Origin: Symbiodinium microadriaticum
Lineage: Eukaryota > Sar > Dinophyceae > Suessiales > Symbiodiniaceae
Length of the DNA: 64,000 nt
NCBI GenBank assembly: GCA_001939145.1
Contig: LSRX01000052.1
Location: forward strand, 791,185-855,184
Reading direction: 5' to 3'
The first letter of the stretch is position 1; every line of letters begins with the position of its first letter. This document shows positions 41,241-51,660 of this stretch, piece after piece. Under the pieces are notes generated by a model. That model ran no database searches. It saw nothing but the letters and a program-made list of their open reading frames with translations, and had not been told where the DNA came from. The position numbers and the translations under genes were made by a program.

Positions 41241-41887
41241 GTTTAGCTTGTTCCTGGGTTCTTGTTGGATACAATTTCGAGTTTAGCGGATTTCTGGTTT
41301 CTTGTTGGATACAATTTCGAGTTTAACGGATTTCTGGTTTCTTGTTGGATACAACTTGTTACAAGAAAACCCGAATAAGGATTCAACATGATCATGTTTT
41401 ATATGGCCCCAAGAGGGAACCAGGTTCTGGAGTGGTGCGTTTGTTTGGGACTTCCTTTGGATCTTGGTACATGGTAGAAGCTGAGACAGGATGCTGCTTT
41501 TGTTTGGGACTTCTTGGGGATCCTGGTACATGGTAGAAGCTGAGACAGGATGCTGCTAAAATCCAAATACCTTAGTTCTCCAATACCCAACCTTTCAACT
41601 TTTTGGGTTCTTACAATCGAAGAAGGCGACTTAAGGCGTTTAGGCTATTTCTTCTAGGTTCCTGAGTAATACCCTTTTGCCCTTTGCATTTGAGGGTCCC
41701 CTTACTAAAACCGACTAGTAGGTTAAAGGGTATCCTTGTTATAAAGGGGCTACGCAGAAACCTGCTCTGCATCGACTGCTTCAAAAGACAGTGTACGATT
41801 AATATTGCACAAAAGTTACTTTTTAAATCCCCGAGGATACTGGACAAGTATGCTTAACTTGTATAGCTTCGGGCCCAACATTAACAT

Positions 41888-42102
41888 ACGGCTGATGATA
41901 TATATCCTGCAGTACCCATAATAAGGAATTTACCAGAATTCCCATAGTTTAGGGTCCTTCAGGTAATGCAGGATTTTATATCATCAACAGTATCCCTAAG
42001 GGTCCATGTACTCATATAGTATATACTTTGGCCCCAGTGTACCTATATAGGGACTACTTTAAGGCCAATGTATATACTATATGAGTACATGGACCCTTAG
42101 GG
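41888..42102. mobile_element. P6 and P1 palindromes side by side (copy 1)
   Basis: P6 at 41888-41989 (ACGGCTGATGATATATATCC, mirrored by ATTTTATATCATCAACAG) is followed 4 bp later by P1 at 41994-42102 (CCCTAAGGGTCCATGTACTC and GAGTACATGGACCCTTAGGG), the best P1 copy here. Confidence 0.85.
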
Positions 42103-42852
42103 TATGAGTCCTCAGAGCCTTAGGGTGAGGTGCCTGTGTTCATCCTCGTCCTGGGAGCTCCAGAGGGCAATCCCAAAAAAAATCTACGTAGGGCTTAGGG
42201 TTTGCACGGTTTAGGGTTTAGGGTTTAGGGTTAGGTACCCCGACATAATAAGGGTTTAGGGTTTAGGGTTAGGTACCCAGACCATAATAGTAGATCCCAT
42301 TATGGAAGCCTTACTTTCTACACTGTAGTTACTTAGACTTAGGACCCCGTGGAAAAGCCTACAGCCTGAAACCCCTAAGCCCTAAACCTTAAACCCTGAA
42401 CCCTAAACCCTAAACCCTAAACCCCTAAAGCCCTAAACCCCTAAACCCTAAACCCCCAAACTCTAAACCCTAAACCCTAAACCCCTAAACCCCTAAACCC
42501 CTAAACCCTAAACCCCACAAAGCCTCTCCTAATCCTGCAGGCCACCACATTATGCGGCAAGTCCTGAAGCCCAAAGGAGTTGCAGAGCTTGAAACCGTCT
42601 CGTCGCACATCAGTGTTCATTGGGGTTTGGGGTTTAGGGTTTAGGGGTTGAGGGTTTACGGTTTAGGGGTTTAGGGTTTAGGGTTCAGGGTCTAGGGGTT
42701 TAGGGATTGGGTTTAGGGTTTAGGGTTTAGGGGTTTAGGCTGGGCTTTAGAGGTTAGGGTGTTCATTCAGAAACTCGTCGACAGGCATGGTGGGCTCGTA
42801 TTTGCCCTTGTTGTCTTTGTGCAGTTCACGGATACAGTATAACCTAAGTGTA

Positions 42853-42963
42853 CTGGGTTCTTGTTAGGGGTTTCATTTAAGTAGCCATCATAAAGAAACC
42901 ATATTATTGACTATAGACCCCCCCTTATGGTAACCTAAATAAGATCCCTTAACAAGAATCCAG
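42853..42963. mobile_element. MITE-like palindrome, family P9 (copy 2)
   Basis: Second copy of the 41025 element, carried by the duplication. Confidence 0.75.
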
Positions 42964-42991
42964 CGTAGAAGAGTAGATGAACGAATCAGAG

Positions 42992-43068
42992 GACGGACCC
43001 CTCGTTGGTGGTACCTGCGAGCAATGCCGGCTGACTCAGAGCAGCAGGAATGCCACTGCTTTTCACGA
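42992..43068 (+). CDS. putative exon, Cys-rich (GGTCEQC module, copy 2)
   Basis: Identical to 41164-41240. If both copies were spliced, the protein would repeat this module; the 77-nt length would then shift frame, so probably not both are used together. Confidence 0.5.
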
Positions 43069-43715
43069 GTTTAGCTTGTTCCTGGGTTCTTGTTGGATAC
43101 AATTTCGAGTTTAGCGGATTTCTGGTTTCTTGTTGGATACAATTTCGAGTTTAACGGATTTCTGGTTTCTTGTTGGATACAACTTGTTACAAGAAAACCC
43201 GAATAAGGATTCAACATGATCATGTTTTATATGGCCCCAAGAGGGAACCAGGTTCTGGAGTGGTGCGTTTGTTTGGGACTTCCTTTGGATCTTGGTACAT
43301 GGTAGAAGCTGAGACAGGATGCTGCTTTTGTTTGGGACTTCTTGGGGATCCTGGTACATGGTAGAAGCTGAGACAGGATGCTGCTAAAATCCAAATACCT
43401 TAGTTCTCCAATACCCAACCTTTCAACTTTTTGGGTTCTTACAATCGAAGAAGGCGACTTAAGGCGTTTAGGCTATTTCTTCTAGGTTCCTGAGTAATAC
43501 CCTTTTGCCCTTTGCATTTGAGGGTCCCCTTACTAAAACCGACTAGTAGGTTAAAGGGTATCCTTGTTATAAAGGGGCTACGCAGAAACCTGCTCTGCAT
43601 CGACTGCTTCAAAAGACAGTGTACGATTAATATTGCACAAAAGTTACTTTTTAAATCCCCGAGGATACTGGACAAGTATGCTTAACTTGTATAGCTTCGG
43701 GCCCAACATTAACAT

Positions 43716-43930
43716 ACGGCTGATGATATATATCCTGCAGTACCCATAATAAGGAATTTACCAGAATTCCCATAGTTTAGGGTCCTTCAGGTAATGCAGG
43801 ATTTTATATCATCAACAGTATCCCTAAGGGTCCATGTACTCATATAGTATATACTTTGGCCCCAGTGTACCTATATAGGGACTACTTTAAGGCCAATGTA
43901 TATACTATATGAGTACATGGACCCTTAGGG
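43716..43930. mobile_element. P6 and P1 palindromes side by side (copy 2)
   Basis: Second copy of 41888-42102. Confidence 0.85.
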
Positions 43931-44288
43931 TATGAGTCCTCAGAGCCTTAGGGTGAGGTGCCTGTGTTCATCCTCGTCCTGGGAGCTCCAGAGGGCAATC
44001 CCAAAAAAAATCTACGTAGGGCTTAGGGTTTGCACGGTTTAGGGTTTAGGGTTTAGGGTTAGGTACCCCGACATAATAAGGGTTTAGGGTTTAGGGTTAG
44101 GTACCCAGACCATAATAGTAGATCCCATTATGGAAGCCTTACTTTCTACACTGTAGTTACTTAGACTTAGGACCCCGTGGAAAAGCCTACAGCCTGAAAC
44201 CCCTAAGCCCTAAACCTTAAACCCTGAACCCTAAACCCTAAACCCTAGACCCAGTAGACTGGGAAGCCGAACTCTGAATCGGCCAAAG

Positions 44289-44359
44289 GTGTGGGGAACT
44301 GCAAGCTCTGCAAGTCCGCGACGGAATGCCTGCAGTGCAAAGGCCAGTTTTGGATTTCT
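44289..44359 (+). CDS. putative exon, Cys-rich furin-like protein
   Basis: 71 nt after GCCAAAG|G and before GTAGGG. It encodes GVGNCKLCKSATECLQCKGQ then FWIS: C-x2-C-x5-C-x2-C, as at 1800. A P5 palindrome begins 21 bp downstream. Confidence 0.62.
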
Positions 44360-44379
44360 GTAGGGCTTTTTCTAACCCA

Positions 44380-44484
44380 CAGGGTCCGAGTACCCAAATA
44401 GGAAGGTTCTAGGTCCCGAAATCCATACTCTGAGTGGTTTTTGGACCTTGAAACCCTACTATTTGGGTACTTGGACCCTTAGGG
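44380..44484. mobile_element. MITE-like palindrome, family P5
   Basis: CAGGGTCCGAGTACCCAAAT is mirrored by ATTTGGGTACTTGGACCCTT. Confidence 0.8.
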
Positions 44485-44827
44485 TAAGGGTTTCATCAGG
44501 TTCCTTTCAAGCGTTGTTTACGGGTTCATGTCTTAGGCTTGGGGCGGCTAGAGACTTATTCTGATTGACTGTAAAGTTTAGGCTACGGCTAGGGCATGGG
44601 AGTGTAAGGTTAACTTTAAGGGTCCATGTGCCCAGGTTGCCCAAAAAGTAACGTGTGCGAGGTAATTATATAAAATACCAGGGACCCAAAACTACTGCAA
44701 AGCATGTCCCTAAGATGCACCGTACTCGAGGAGGTCAGGCACGCAGTGGAACAGAGCGCAGGCTCTCACACGAAAACAAGCAGAAGTGGCCTCGGCTCGA
44801 TCTCCGCACTGTCAGCTATTCATCAAG

Positions 44828-44935
44828 GACCTGATAATTTGAAATGCGATTGCGTCCATGCTGACGATGCAAAGCTTGCCGCTTGTGTGACTGAGGCATT
44901 GCCATATACCTGCCTCATTTCTGGGGTGGAGGGGT
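44828..44935 (+). CDS. putative exon within a 125-codon ORF, Cys-rich
   Basis: ATCAAG|G then PDNL and KCDCVHADDAKLAACVTEAL, then PYTCLISG, before GTGGAG. Four Cys. The full ORF 44704-45081 is open from a MSLRCTVLEE start, so the coding unit may be larger than this exon. Confidence 0.4.
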
Positions 44936-45279
44936 CTAAGTTTATGCTACATAGGTATACGACCATGACCCCTTCTGATAATGGAGAACAGTGTCAAGGG
45001 TTTACAGTCGGCTGCATCATAGCTATATACTCAGAAATGAAGCTAGAGGTGCTATGGTCTAGTGTTGTGAGGATTGTGTAGCGGTAAGAGTCTATATCTG
45101 TTACCTGAACCAGGCGGAATTGGGGTTAGGGTTTAGGATTCAATTAGGCATTAGGGTTTAGAGTTGTTTTTATATCCTGAAACCTGACACATGCAATGCT
45201 GGTTGAAGCCTGAAGGCTGAGACATCCCTCACCTACCCCATCTCGACAGAATTCGTAGCATCATCCTCTTCATGTCATA

Positions 45280-45367
45280 CCTGGATCCCACAGAGCCTTT
45301 TTAGGGTTTCATATTATGATCTCCTTACATATATGTCCTTAAAGAGGGTAGGTTCTTTGGGGTCCAG
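45280..45367. mobile_element. MITE-like palindrome, family P4
   Basis: CCTGGATCCCACAGAGCCTT is mirrored by GGTTCTTTGGGGTCCAGG. A P1 element starts 14 bp later. Confidence 0.7.
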
Positions 45368-45380
45368 GTAGTCCTTTTAT

Positions 45381-45488
45381 CCCTAAGGGTCCATGTACCC
45401 AAACAGTATATACTTTGGCCTTCAGCAGTGCCTCTATAGGTACGTTGGGGCCAAAGTACAGACTATTTGGGTCCATGGACCCTTAGGA
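45381..45488. mobile_element. MITE-like palindrome, family P1
   Basis: CCCTAAGGGTCCATGTACCC and GGGTCCATGGACCCTTAGG ends. Confidence 0.8.
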
Positions 45489-45648
45489 ATAGAATACTAA
45501 AGCCTGGCCCCAAAGCCCAAAAAAGCCCTATGAGCCGTAAGCCCGATGCCTGAAGCCTGAATCCCTCAACCCGATCACCCAGTTGCCAACCCGTACGTTT
45601 GAGGCCGGAGGGCTTACCCTGACCTCTAAACTACCCTACCCATAGGCT

Positions 45649-45733
45649 CCTTAGTAGTTCCTTTTTGGGGCTACTTTGTAGGATCCTAAACATAAACCAC
45701 AACAAGGAACAACTGAGCCAAGCAGCCTATGGG
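45649..45733. mobile_element. MITE-like palindrome, family P3
   Basis: CCCATAGGCTCCTTAGTAGT is mirrored by GAGCCAAGCAGCCTATGGG. It ends 27 bp before the next exon. Confidence 0.75.
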
Positions 45734-45759
45734 TACACCCTCAACCCTTTGAGTTTAAG

Positions 45760-45823
45760 GGGGTGAAGGTGGCACCTACTTCGATCCGGTGGCCTTCAAG
45801 TGCGACTTCCAGTGCCCGCCGCG
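45760..45823 (+). CDS. putative exon, Cys-rich furin-like protein
   Basis: After GTTTAAG|G the frame encodes GEGGTYFDPVAFKCDFQCPP then R, before GTGGCT. GGTYFDP-x4-C-x3-CPP matches CKGGTYLRPAC at 57015 and CRFDCPPDTY at 58600. A second AG|G at 45768 is an alternative start. Confidence 0.57.
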
Positions 45824-46181
45824 GTGGCTGCAGCCTTTACGGGCTTTAAATTCAATAGATTCAGACTTGGGGTTTCGGGTTTGGGGGTTGGGGTTTCGGT
45901 TTAGGGTTCGGGGTTGAAGGGTTTAGGAGTTTAGGGCTTCTTGTCTTAATTGAGGGTTTGAGGGTTTTGAAGGGATAAGGAGTGTAGCATAGTCTTGCAT
46001 GCTGCTACAGTTTCAGGTATTTTGCGCTTCCCCAAAGACCCTATTTATGATTTCTAAAGATAAATCCTTAAAAAGGTAGGTTCAGGGATGTTGCGCTGTT
46101 GCGTCTTGGGCTCAGGGCCAGGATTGGAGGCTCGGGGTTCAGGATGCAGGTATCGGGTCCCTAAACTCTATAAACCCCCCA

Positions 46182-46271
46182 CCTAGACCCCAAAGAACCT
46201 ACCTTTTTATCGACTTATATAAGGAAATCAGAAGAAGGATCCCTAAAAAGGTAGGTTCTTTGGGGTCCAGG
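46182..46271. mobile_element. MITE-like palindrome, family P4
   Basis: CCTAGACCCCAAAGAACCTA is mirrored by TAGGTTCTTTGGGGTCCAGG. A further half element (TTATGATTTCTAAAGATAAA) lies at 46045. Confidence 0.8.
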
Positions 46272-46445
46272 CAAGCCCTAAAACCAGCCTTAGGGTTTAG
46301 GGTTTAGGGTTACACCCTAAAACCCTAAAGCCCTAAGCCGAAGCCCTTAAACCCCGAAGCCGTGCTGCAAAGGGCTGGCTTTGACGTCTCAACCTTGGGG
46401 AGGACATGAGCCCTAAAAGTAGGGGCCCTATACCCTTATACTATA

Positions 46446-46546
46446 CTGCTGATGATATAAATCCTGCATGACCCGAAGGGACCCTGAACTGTGGGAATTC
46501 TGGTATCTTCCTTATTATGGGTACTGCAGGATTGATATCCTCAACC
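46446..46546. mobile_element. MITE-like palindrome, family P6
   Basis: CTGCTGATGATATAAATCCT is mirrored by GCAGGATTGATATCCTCAACC. Confidence 0.75.
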
Positions 46547-46589
46547 CTATGAATCCCCGCATGGTATATGAACCCTAAAACCTTTTAGG

Positions 46590-46735
46590 GTTCATTTCAC
46601 CCTAAACCCTAAACCCTATAAACCCTAAACCCTAAACCCTATAAACCCTAAACCCTATAAACCCTAAACCCTATAACCCTATAACCCTATACCCTAAACC
46701 CTAAACCCTAAACCCTATAAACCCGAAACCCGGCA
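46590..46735 (-). repeat. CCCTAAA/CCCTATAAA array
   Basis: About 17 units with a regular CCCTATAAACCCTAAA alternation. Confidence 0.88.
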
Positions 46736-46794
46736 GGAATGACGTTTGCCGGGCTCTGCGGGTTCGGATCGGGCCAGTTTTTGAGGGACCCGGG

Positions 46795-46985
46795 GTTGGG
46801 GGGTTTAGGGTTTAGGGTTTGGGGTTTTGGGGGGTTTAGAGGTTTAGGGTTGGAGTTTAGAGGTTTAGGGTTGGGGGTTTAGGGTTGAGGGTTGGCGATT
46901 TAGGGTTTAGGTTTAGGGTTTAGGAGCAGGGGGGTTTAGAGGTTTAGGGCTTAGGGTTTAGGGGTTTGGTGGGGTAGAGTGAGTA
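46795..46985 (+). repeat. TTTAGGG/TTTAGAGG array
   Basis: G-rich units with GGGGTTTAGAGG variants, facing the preceding C-rich array across 60 bp. Confidence 0.85.
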
Positions 46986-47119
46986 GAGGTTCAGGATTTA
47001 GTTAGTTTAGGGTCTCCGGGGTTCAAGGTTCGGACACTAATATAGAGAACTACCCATACATCTTTCTCTCCTCTTCCCGCTCTGACCCTAGCCAACCCTA
47101 CGATCCCGTACCTTAAACC

Positions 47120-47370
47120 GTATGCTTAGCGGTTGGGCACCTTCGACAAGCCATTTCCTCCGTGGGCTATAGCCAAAAATGCCCCCAGCACTCTCCAGCT
47201 ATAGCACTCCTGGTCTGCTAGGGTCCAGCATGCATGTCGCTCGTTTCTTTGATCCATCTCATCCCCCCTGGGGGCGATCCCTCCCTGGCTGCAGCTCACG
47301 TCCGCCCCGTCTGGGTTGGCGACCACCTCCTTCAAATGGGGGTTTCGGAAAATAGGGGACCCCAACATAG
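47120..47370 (-). other. possible coding fragment, unknown
   Basis: An 80-codon minus ORF (RNPHLKEVVANPDGADVSCS, ECYSWRVLGAFLAIAHGG) in a GC-richer, repeat-free patch. No family recognised. It could be a transposon remnant. Confidence 0.28.
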
Positions 47371-47476
47371 TACCCTAAATAGTAGGATCCTTATTCTAAG
47401 GACCCCAAAATAAGGTACCCTAATATTCGGAAACTCCCAAATCTCCGAGCTGACTCTCCTGAATCGGCTTTTCAAG

Positions 47477-47551
47477 AGTCCCGTGGGCCTCGACCCATGC
47501 AGCGAGTCTCAGGGTCAGACAGAGTTGAACGCAGCAAACATTGCATGCTTA
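47477..47551 (+). CDS. possible exon
   Basis: The frame reads SPVGL, then DPCSESQGQTELNAANIAC, up to a CCCTAAA array. The acceptor is poor and the donor unclear. Confidence 0.25.
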
Positions 47552-47703
47552 AGCCCTAAACCCTAAACCCTGAAGCCTAAACCCTAAACCCCAAAAGCCC
47601 TAAACTGCTGCGAATCGGTGGTCCAAAGTGTGTTCTGGGAGGTTCAGGCGGTGCGAGGTTGGCCAAGCAAGGCGTAGGGTGCCGAATGACAGGCGCACAT
47701 GTA

Positions 47704-47796
47704 CCCAAAGGCTACTTATAGTAGTTGCCTTTTTGTGGTTTAGATGTAGGATCCTATAAAATAATCCCAAAAAGGAACTACACAGGAGCCTATGGA
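47704..47796. mobile_element. MITE-like palindrome, family P3
   Basis: CCCAAAGGCTACTTATAGTA is mirrored by GGAACTACACAGGAGCCTAT. Confidence 0.7.
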
Positions 47797-47939
47797 TATA
47801 TGCACATGTATACGTGTATGAGTATATATGTATATGCATATTATGTATAGGTACATCTGTATTTGTGTACGTACATGAACGTGTAAAGGTAGAATCCATA
47901 AATGCGCAGACAAGTTATGCAGTACTGTAAAAGCGCCTC

Positions 47940-48150
47940 ACCAAAAGAACCCCAAGCCCCAATCCTTGACCTCTGCAGACCCTTAACCCTACTCCCTGAG
48001 CCCCAAACCTTAGACCCTAAACCAAATAAACCCTCAACCCTACTCCCTAACCCTAAACCCCACTCCCTAAACCCTAAAACCCTATACTCCCTAAACCCGA
48101 AGCCCTGAACCCTAAACCCCAAGCCCTAATCCTTGAGCTCTGCAACCCTA
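47940..48150 (-). repeat. CCCTAAA-like array, heavily mutated
   Basis: Units such as CCCTACTCCCTAAACC over 200 bp. Overlapping ORFs on both strands (for example GFRVQGFGFREYRV) are repeat translations. Confidence 0.8.
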
Positions 48151-48330
48151 CGCAAGCAACCCACAAACCACAAGCCCAGAAGATATCCCTCAAAAGTCGC
48201 CGGAGCTTCTTTACAGGCTGACTTGTGAAGTTCAAAAGGGGTTTATAGGGGTTTATAGGGGGGGTTTAGGGGTTTAGGGTCTAGGGGTTTAGCACAAAAG
48301 AAAACAGAATTCTAAACCCTGAAAATAAAG

Positions 48331-48430
48331 GTCAGACCACTACATGACCGGCTTCGGTCAAGAAGACCGCCTTTGCAAGCCGTGTGCTCCCAATGCAGCA
48401 GCGTGCCTGAACGAGTCGTGGCTGCAAGGG
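48331..48430 (+). CDS. putative exon, Cys-rich (DHYM plus NES modules)
   Basis: After ATAAAG|G the frame encodes SDHYMTGFGQE, then DRLCKPCAPNAAACLNESW, and is open to a GT at 48431; earlier GT sites (48415, 48418) are possible. It joins the DHYMxG module of 34580 to the CKPC...CxNE module of 36053 and so fixes their order in the protein. Confidence 0.6.
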
Positions 48431-48654
48431 GTTTTCAGGGCTTCAGTGTAAGATTCAGCTTTCGGGAATCCGAGTATATGGTTGGGTTTAGGGTTTAGGG
48501 GTTTAGGGGTCTAATGGAAACCCCAAGCCCGAAACCCTGCTTAAAGGCCCAAGGGACTTGGTAAGTAAGGTTAATTAGGACAAACCCCGCTTAGGGGATT
48601 TCTAACCCCAACTATAACCTGAGCCCTCAAGTAGGGCTATGAAGTTCCTTTACG

Positions 48655-48760
48655 GGTTCCAACCCTAAACCCCAAACCCTAAAACCTAAACCCCAAACTC
48701 TACAAACCCTGAACCCTAAACCCTCGAAGCCCTAAACCCTAAACCCTAAACCCTCTCGGG
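48655..48760 (-). repeat. CCCTAAA-like array
   Basis: About 12 units with CCCCAAACCC variants. Confidence 0.85.
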
Positions 48761-48917
48761 TTCTACAAGGGATCCCTTCAAGGCTCCTTTAATGGAGCCC
48801 TTGAAGTTGCAAGAGGTCGGCAATGCCCAGACTACGCGGTCCTGCGCCTTTGGGCCGGGTTCCTCCAAGGGTTTCGGGTTTAGGGGTTGAGGGTTTCCGG
48901 TTTAGGCCCATACAGAA

Positions 48918-48985
48918 GATACTGGCCTAGGGGACAACTTCAAAGCCAAAGTATATATACCTTGTTGGCACATGGACCCTGAGGG
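48918..48985. mobile_element. partial P1 element
   Basis: The right half only: AAAGCCAAAGTATATATACC then GGCACATGGACCCTGAGGGG. Confidence 0.5.
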
Positions 48986-49206
48986 GAAAGGCGCAGCTAC
49001 CGGCCCCCCTGCACAGGCAGCCAGCGAATGGAACATCCGCCGGGGGGACGAACAGAATTTGTTGGCGCTGAGAACCCCAAGCCCAAAAAACCCCTAAGCC
49101 TCACTAAGCCTAAATCCTTAAGGACGAAATGACCCCTAAAAGTAGGGGCCCTGTACCCTTGCACTATAAATCCCTATATGATATATGAACCCTAAGGCTT
49201 GGGCCA

Positions 49207-49311
49207 GCTTAGTAGCTGAATGAGTACACTTTGAACTTCTTGGGACAATATGATCTCTTATAAAACTGAAAGTGTACACTTTCTTGTGCTTATGAATTCA
49301 GCAACTAAGAG
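49207..49311. mobile_element. stand-alone palindrome
   Basis: GCTTAGTAGCTGAATGAGTA with CACTTTGAAC is mirrored by AAAGTGTACACTTTC and GAATTCAGCAACTAAGAG. No second copy noticed. Confidence 0.65.
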
Positions 49312-49749
49312 TGGGCTTGGGGTTTAGGGTTTAGGGGTTGGGGTTCAGGGTGGGCTCGCTGATGCCGACACTTTCGCTGATTTGGGGTTTAGGGCTTAAA
49401 AGGTTTAGGGTTTAGGGGTTCGCTGTTGCCTAAACCGTGACTCTGAACCTGCACCCGGCCAGGACACCTCGAAGTACGGTTCTATGCTCGATCAGTAGAT
49501 GGCTTGGTGTTAGGAACAGAGGTAGTAACCTCTACTCGTAAGCAACCCTAAACCCAAAGCCCTACAGCCTAAACCCCAACTTCAAAACCTAAGCACCCCC
49601 AAGCCCTGAACGCCAGCATGCGGGACAGTTGGGGAGAGCCAGGACAAAGCCCGAAAATCTTGTGCTAGCCCTTCAGAATTGGGGTTTTGGGTTTAGGCTT
49701 TGGGGTAAAGCTCTAAAGACTATTATTCTAGGTAGGCCTCTAGGTTTAG

Positions 49750-49819
49750 GTGCCTGCGGAGTGGATCCCACGCTTCGAACCTCGTTTCTCTTTCAAAGTG
49801 CAGAGTCCGTGTCTACTGC
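49750..49819 (+). CDS. possible exon, Cys-containing
   Basis: A TTTAG|G acceptor is followed by CLRSGSHASNLVSLSKC then RVRVYC, before GTTTCT. Three Cys. Two other frames are also open here, so the frame is uncertain. Confidence 0.35.
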
Positions 49820-49945
49820 GTTTCTATTTTAAGGGCACTGGAACGGCTCTGAAAAGGTTTCGATATAATATGAGGCTTCGATGGAGTATAGGGTTTAGAG
49901 AGGTTCAGGGTTTAGGGATTCAGAGGTTTAGGGTTGAGAGTTTAG

Positions 49946-50024
49946 GACTGCCAGGACTGCTGCAAAAGACCCGACGATGTCATGCAAAGATTCTACGGCT
50001 GCTTTGGCCCTAGAAGCCCTAACG
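49946..50024 (+). CDS. putative exon, Cys-rich
   Basis: A telomere-unit acceptor (GAGTTTAG|G) is followed by DCQDCCKRPDDVMQRFYGCF then GPRSPN, before GTCCAC. Four Cys. Start DCxxC as in the 1800 exon. Confidence 0.6.
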
Positions 50025-50244
50025 GTCCACATGCCCACATCGTCTGCAATGTAGCCTCGGAGTTCCTTCGTAGGCATCTTTTGGAGTTTGGTGTTTAGGG
50101 CTTCGGGACTTTACACAGGCTATTTCGGTACACTGATCCCATAAAGCCGCCCTACATAGGAGTCTTTTTGAGACGTCATGATCCGTATACAGGCTAGTTA
50201 AGGGTTTTGGGTGTAGGGTGAATCCCCTAAAGTCGGGCAGTAAG

Positions 50245-50310
50245 CCACCCTAAACCCTAAACCCCAAACCCTAAACCCTAAACCCTAAGCCCTAAGCCCT
50301 AAACCCTAAG
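50245..50310 (-). repeat. CCCTAAA array
   Basis: About nine units, several perfect. Confidence 0.88.
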
Positions 50311-50598
50311 CCAACCTAACAAAGCCCTTAAAGGATCCCGGGCTTCTAACAGTCCAAAATCCCCCAACCTTAAACCCCAAAAGCACTGCTTAGAATCCCC
50401 AAAAGCCTGAACTTAGCTCTCCAATACCTATCCTTTTAAACTTTTTGAGCTCTTATAATTTAGTAGTAATCTGAAAGTTTAGCCTTTTTTTTCCCTGGCT
50501 TATTGGGGAAGTAAGTTAATAACAAACACCCATAATTCCTAAAGCCTTGAAACATTGAACTCCAAATCCCCGGAACCTGAAAACAGCTCCCCATGAGG

Positions 50599-50661
50599 AC
50601 ACGTTTGCAACACAATGCCGTGGGGACCAGCAGTATCTCGTGTCTCGACCGGATACCAGGG
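50599..50661 (+). CDS. putative exon, Cys-rich (CRGDxxYL module)
   Basis: After CATGAG|G the frame encodes DTFATQCRGDQQYLVSRPDT then R, before GTCGTAGGG. The end phase (0) fits the 51367 exon. Confidence 0.57.
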
Positions 50662-51223
50662 TCGTAGGGCTGTAGGGTTTTGCAGATTTTACAGCTATTT
50701 CCACTTTGCTCCCAGGCGTTATCAAGGTTTTCTCATTACCACTACCCTCAGTTGCAGCAGCTTCATAGCCAGCACTGGTTCCATCTAGATTCTGATATTG
50801 TGGATATCGTGCTGATTACTTGTTCCTGTTCCCGCATGGCCCACTTGGAATAGCGGGTGTGCTAGTCCTCGTCCTCCTGTCCTACACATGATAACTGGAG
50901 TTCTGTAAGGGGCAGCCCTAAATCTAAACCATAAAACTGAAAGCCCCGTCCCGTGATACTTAGGCATGGCTTACGCTCATGCTTGCATGTACTTGACCCT
51001 AGAGTACCACTGAAGAGGCCGAAGTTTATACTCCCGAATTATAAACCCTTGAGGCCCCATGAGATCCCTGAGCCCTAAATCCAAGAAAGATTCGCAATAA
51101 ACCCTACAACACCCTGCTAACCCCTACAAGAAGCCGAAAAGCCGAGCCCTAAACCCATAAACCCAGAACCCCACGCCCCTAGGCCCCTAACCCGCTAAAC
51201 CCCTAACCCTACAGTCCCTAAAC

Positions 51224-51337
51224 CCTTATAGCAGAAGCCCAAAAGTTGGAAACCCAATAGCCTCATTCCTTAAGAGTAATGGCAGAGGGAATCCCAGCAC
51301 TATTTGTCCTTAATCCGGTTTCCAACTTTTTGGGGTT
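51224..51337. mobile_element. stand-alone palindrome
   Basis: TATAGCAGAAGCCCAAAAGT plus TGGAAACC is mirrored by GGTTTCCAACTTTTTGGGG and TGACTATA. A decayed relative lies at 4625. Confidence 0.65.
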
Positions 51338-51366
51338 GACTATAACCCCCAAACCCTAAACCCTAG

Positions 51367-51437
51367 GTGCCCAGCGGCGGCCGCTGCACCTCCAGCTGTC
51401 CCGAGGGATACTTCGGGCGGCCAGGCTCCAGCTCTCC
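51367..51437 (+). CDS. putative exon, Cys-rich furin-like protein (CPxGYFG module)
   Basis: 71 nt after ACCCTAG|G and before GTTTTTAGGG. It encodes VPS then GGRCTSSCPEGYFGRPGSSS then P. GxC-x3-CPEGYFG is a textbook furin-like segment, matching 26019. Both inferred splice sites lie in telomere-like sequence. Confidence 0.66.
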
Positions 51438-51439
51438 GT

Positions 51440-51660
51440 TTTTAGGGTTTAGGGCTTCGAGGGTTTAGGGCTTCTAGGGTTTGTAGAGTTTGGGGCTTCG
51501 AGGCTTTAGCGCTCAGGGTTTGTAGAGTTTGGGGTTTAGGTTTTAGGGTTTGGGGTTTGTAGAGTTTGGGGTTTAGGTTTTAGGGTTTGGGGTTTGGGGT
51601 TTAGGGTTTAGGGTTTGGGGTTTGGGGTTAAGGGGTCTAAGGGCCTTTAGGGTTTTAACG
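51440..51660 (+). repeat. TTTAGGG/TTTGGGG array
   Basis: Long G-rich block with TTTGTAGAGTTTGGGG sub-repeats (about three copies). Confidence 0.85.

Larger units (their letters stand above)
40583..44248. repeat. 1828-bp tandem direct duplication
   Basis: 40583-42410 is repeated from 42411 to about 44248 at a constant offset of 1828, with no difference that I could see. Both junctions lie in CCCTAAA repeat. Each copy has one GGTC-module exon, P9, P6 and P1 elements, and two small internal tandem repeats: 39 bp near 41245-41360 and 59 bp at 41441-41558. Confidence 0.92.

Noticed and set aside
46730-46790. NDVCRALRVRIGP after GGCAG|G as an exon
   Set aside because: One Cys, no family motif, short; left uncalled.
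48812-48870. VGNAQTTRSCAFGPGSSK after AG|G
   Set aside because: Resembles the CPxGYFGxPGSSS tail only loosely; one Cys and an unclear donor.
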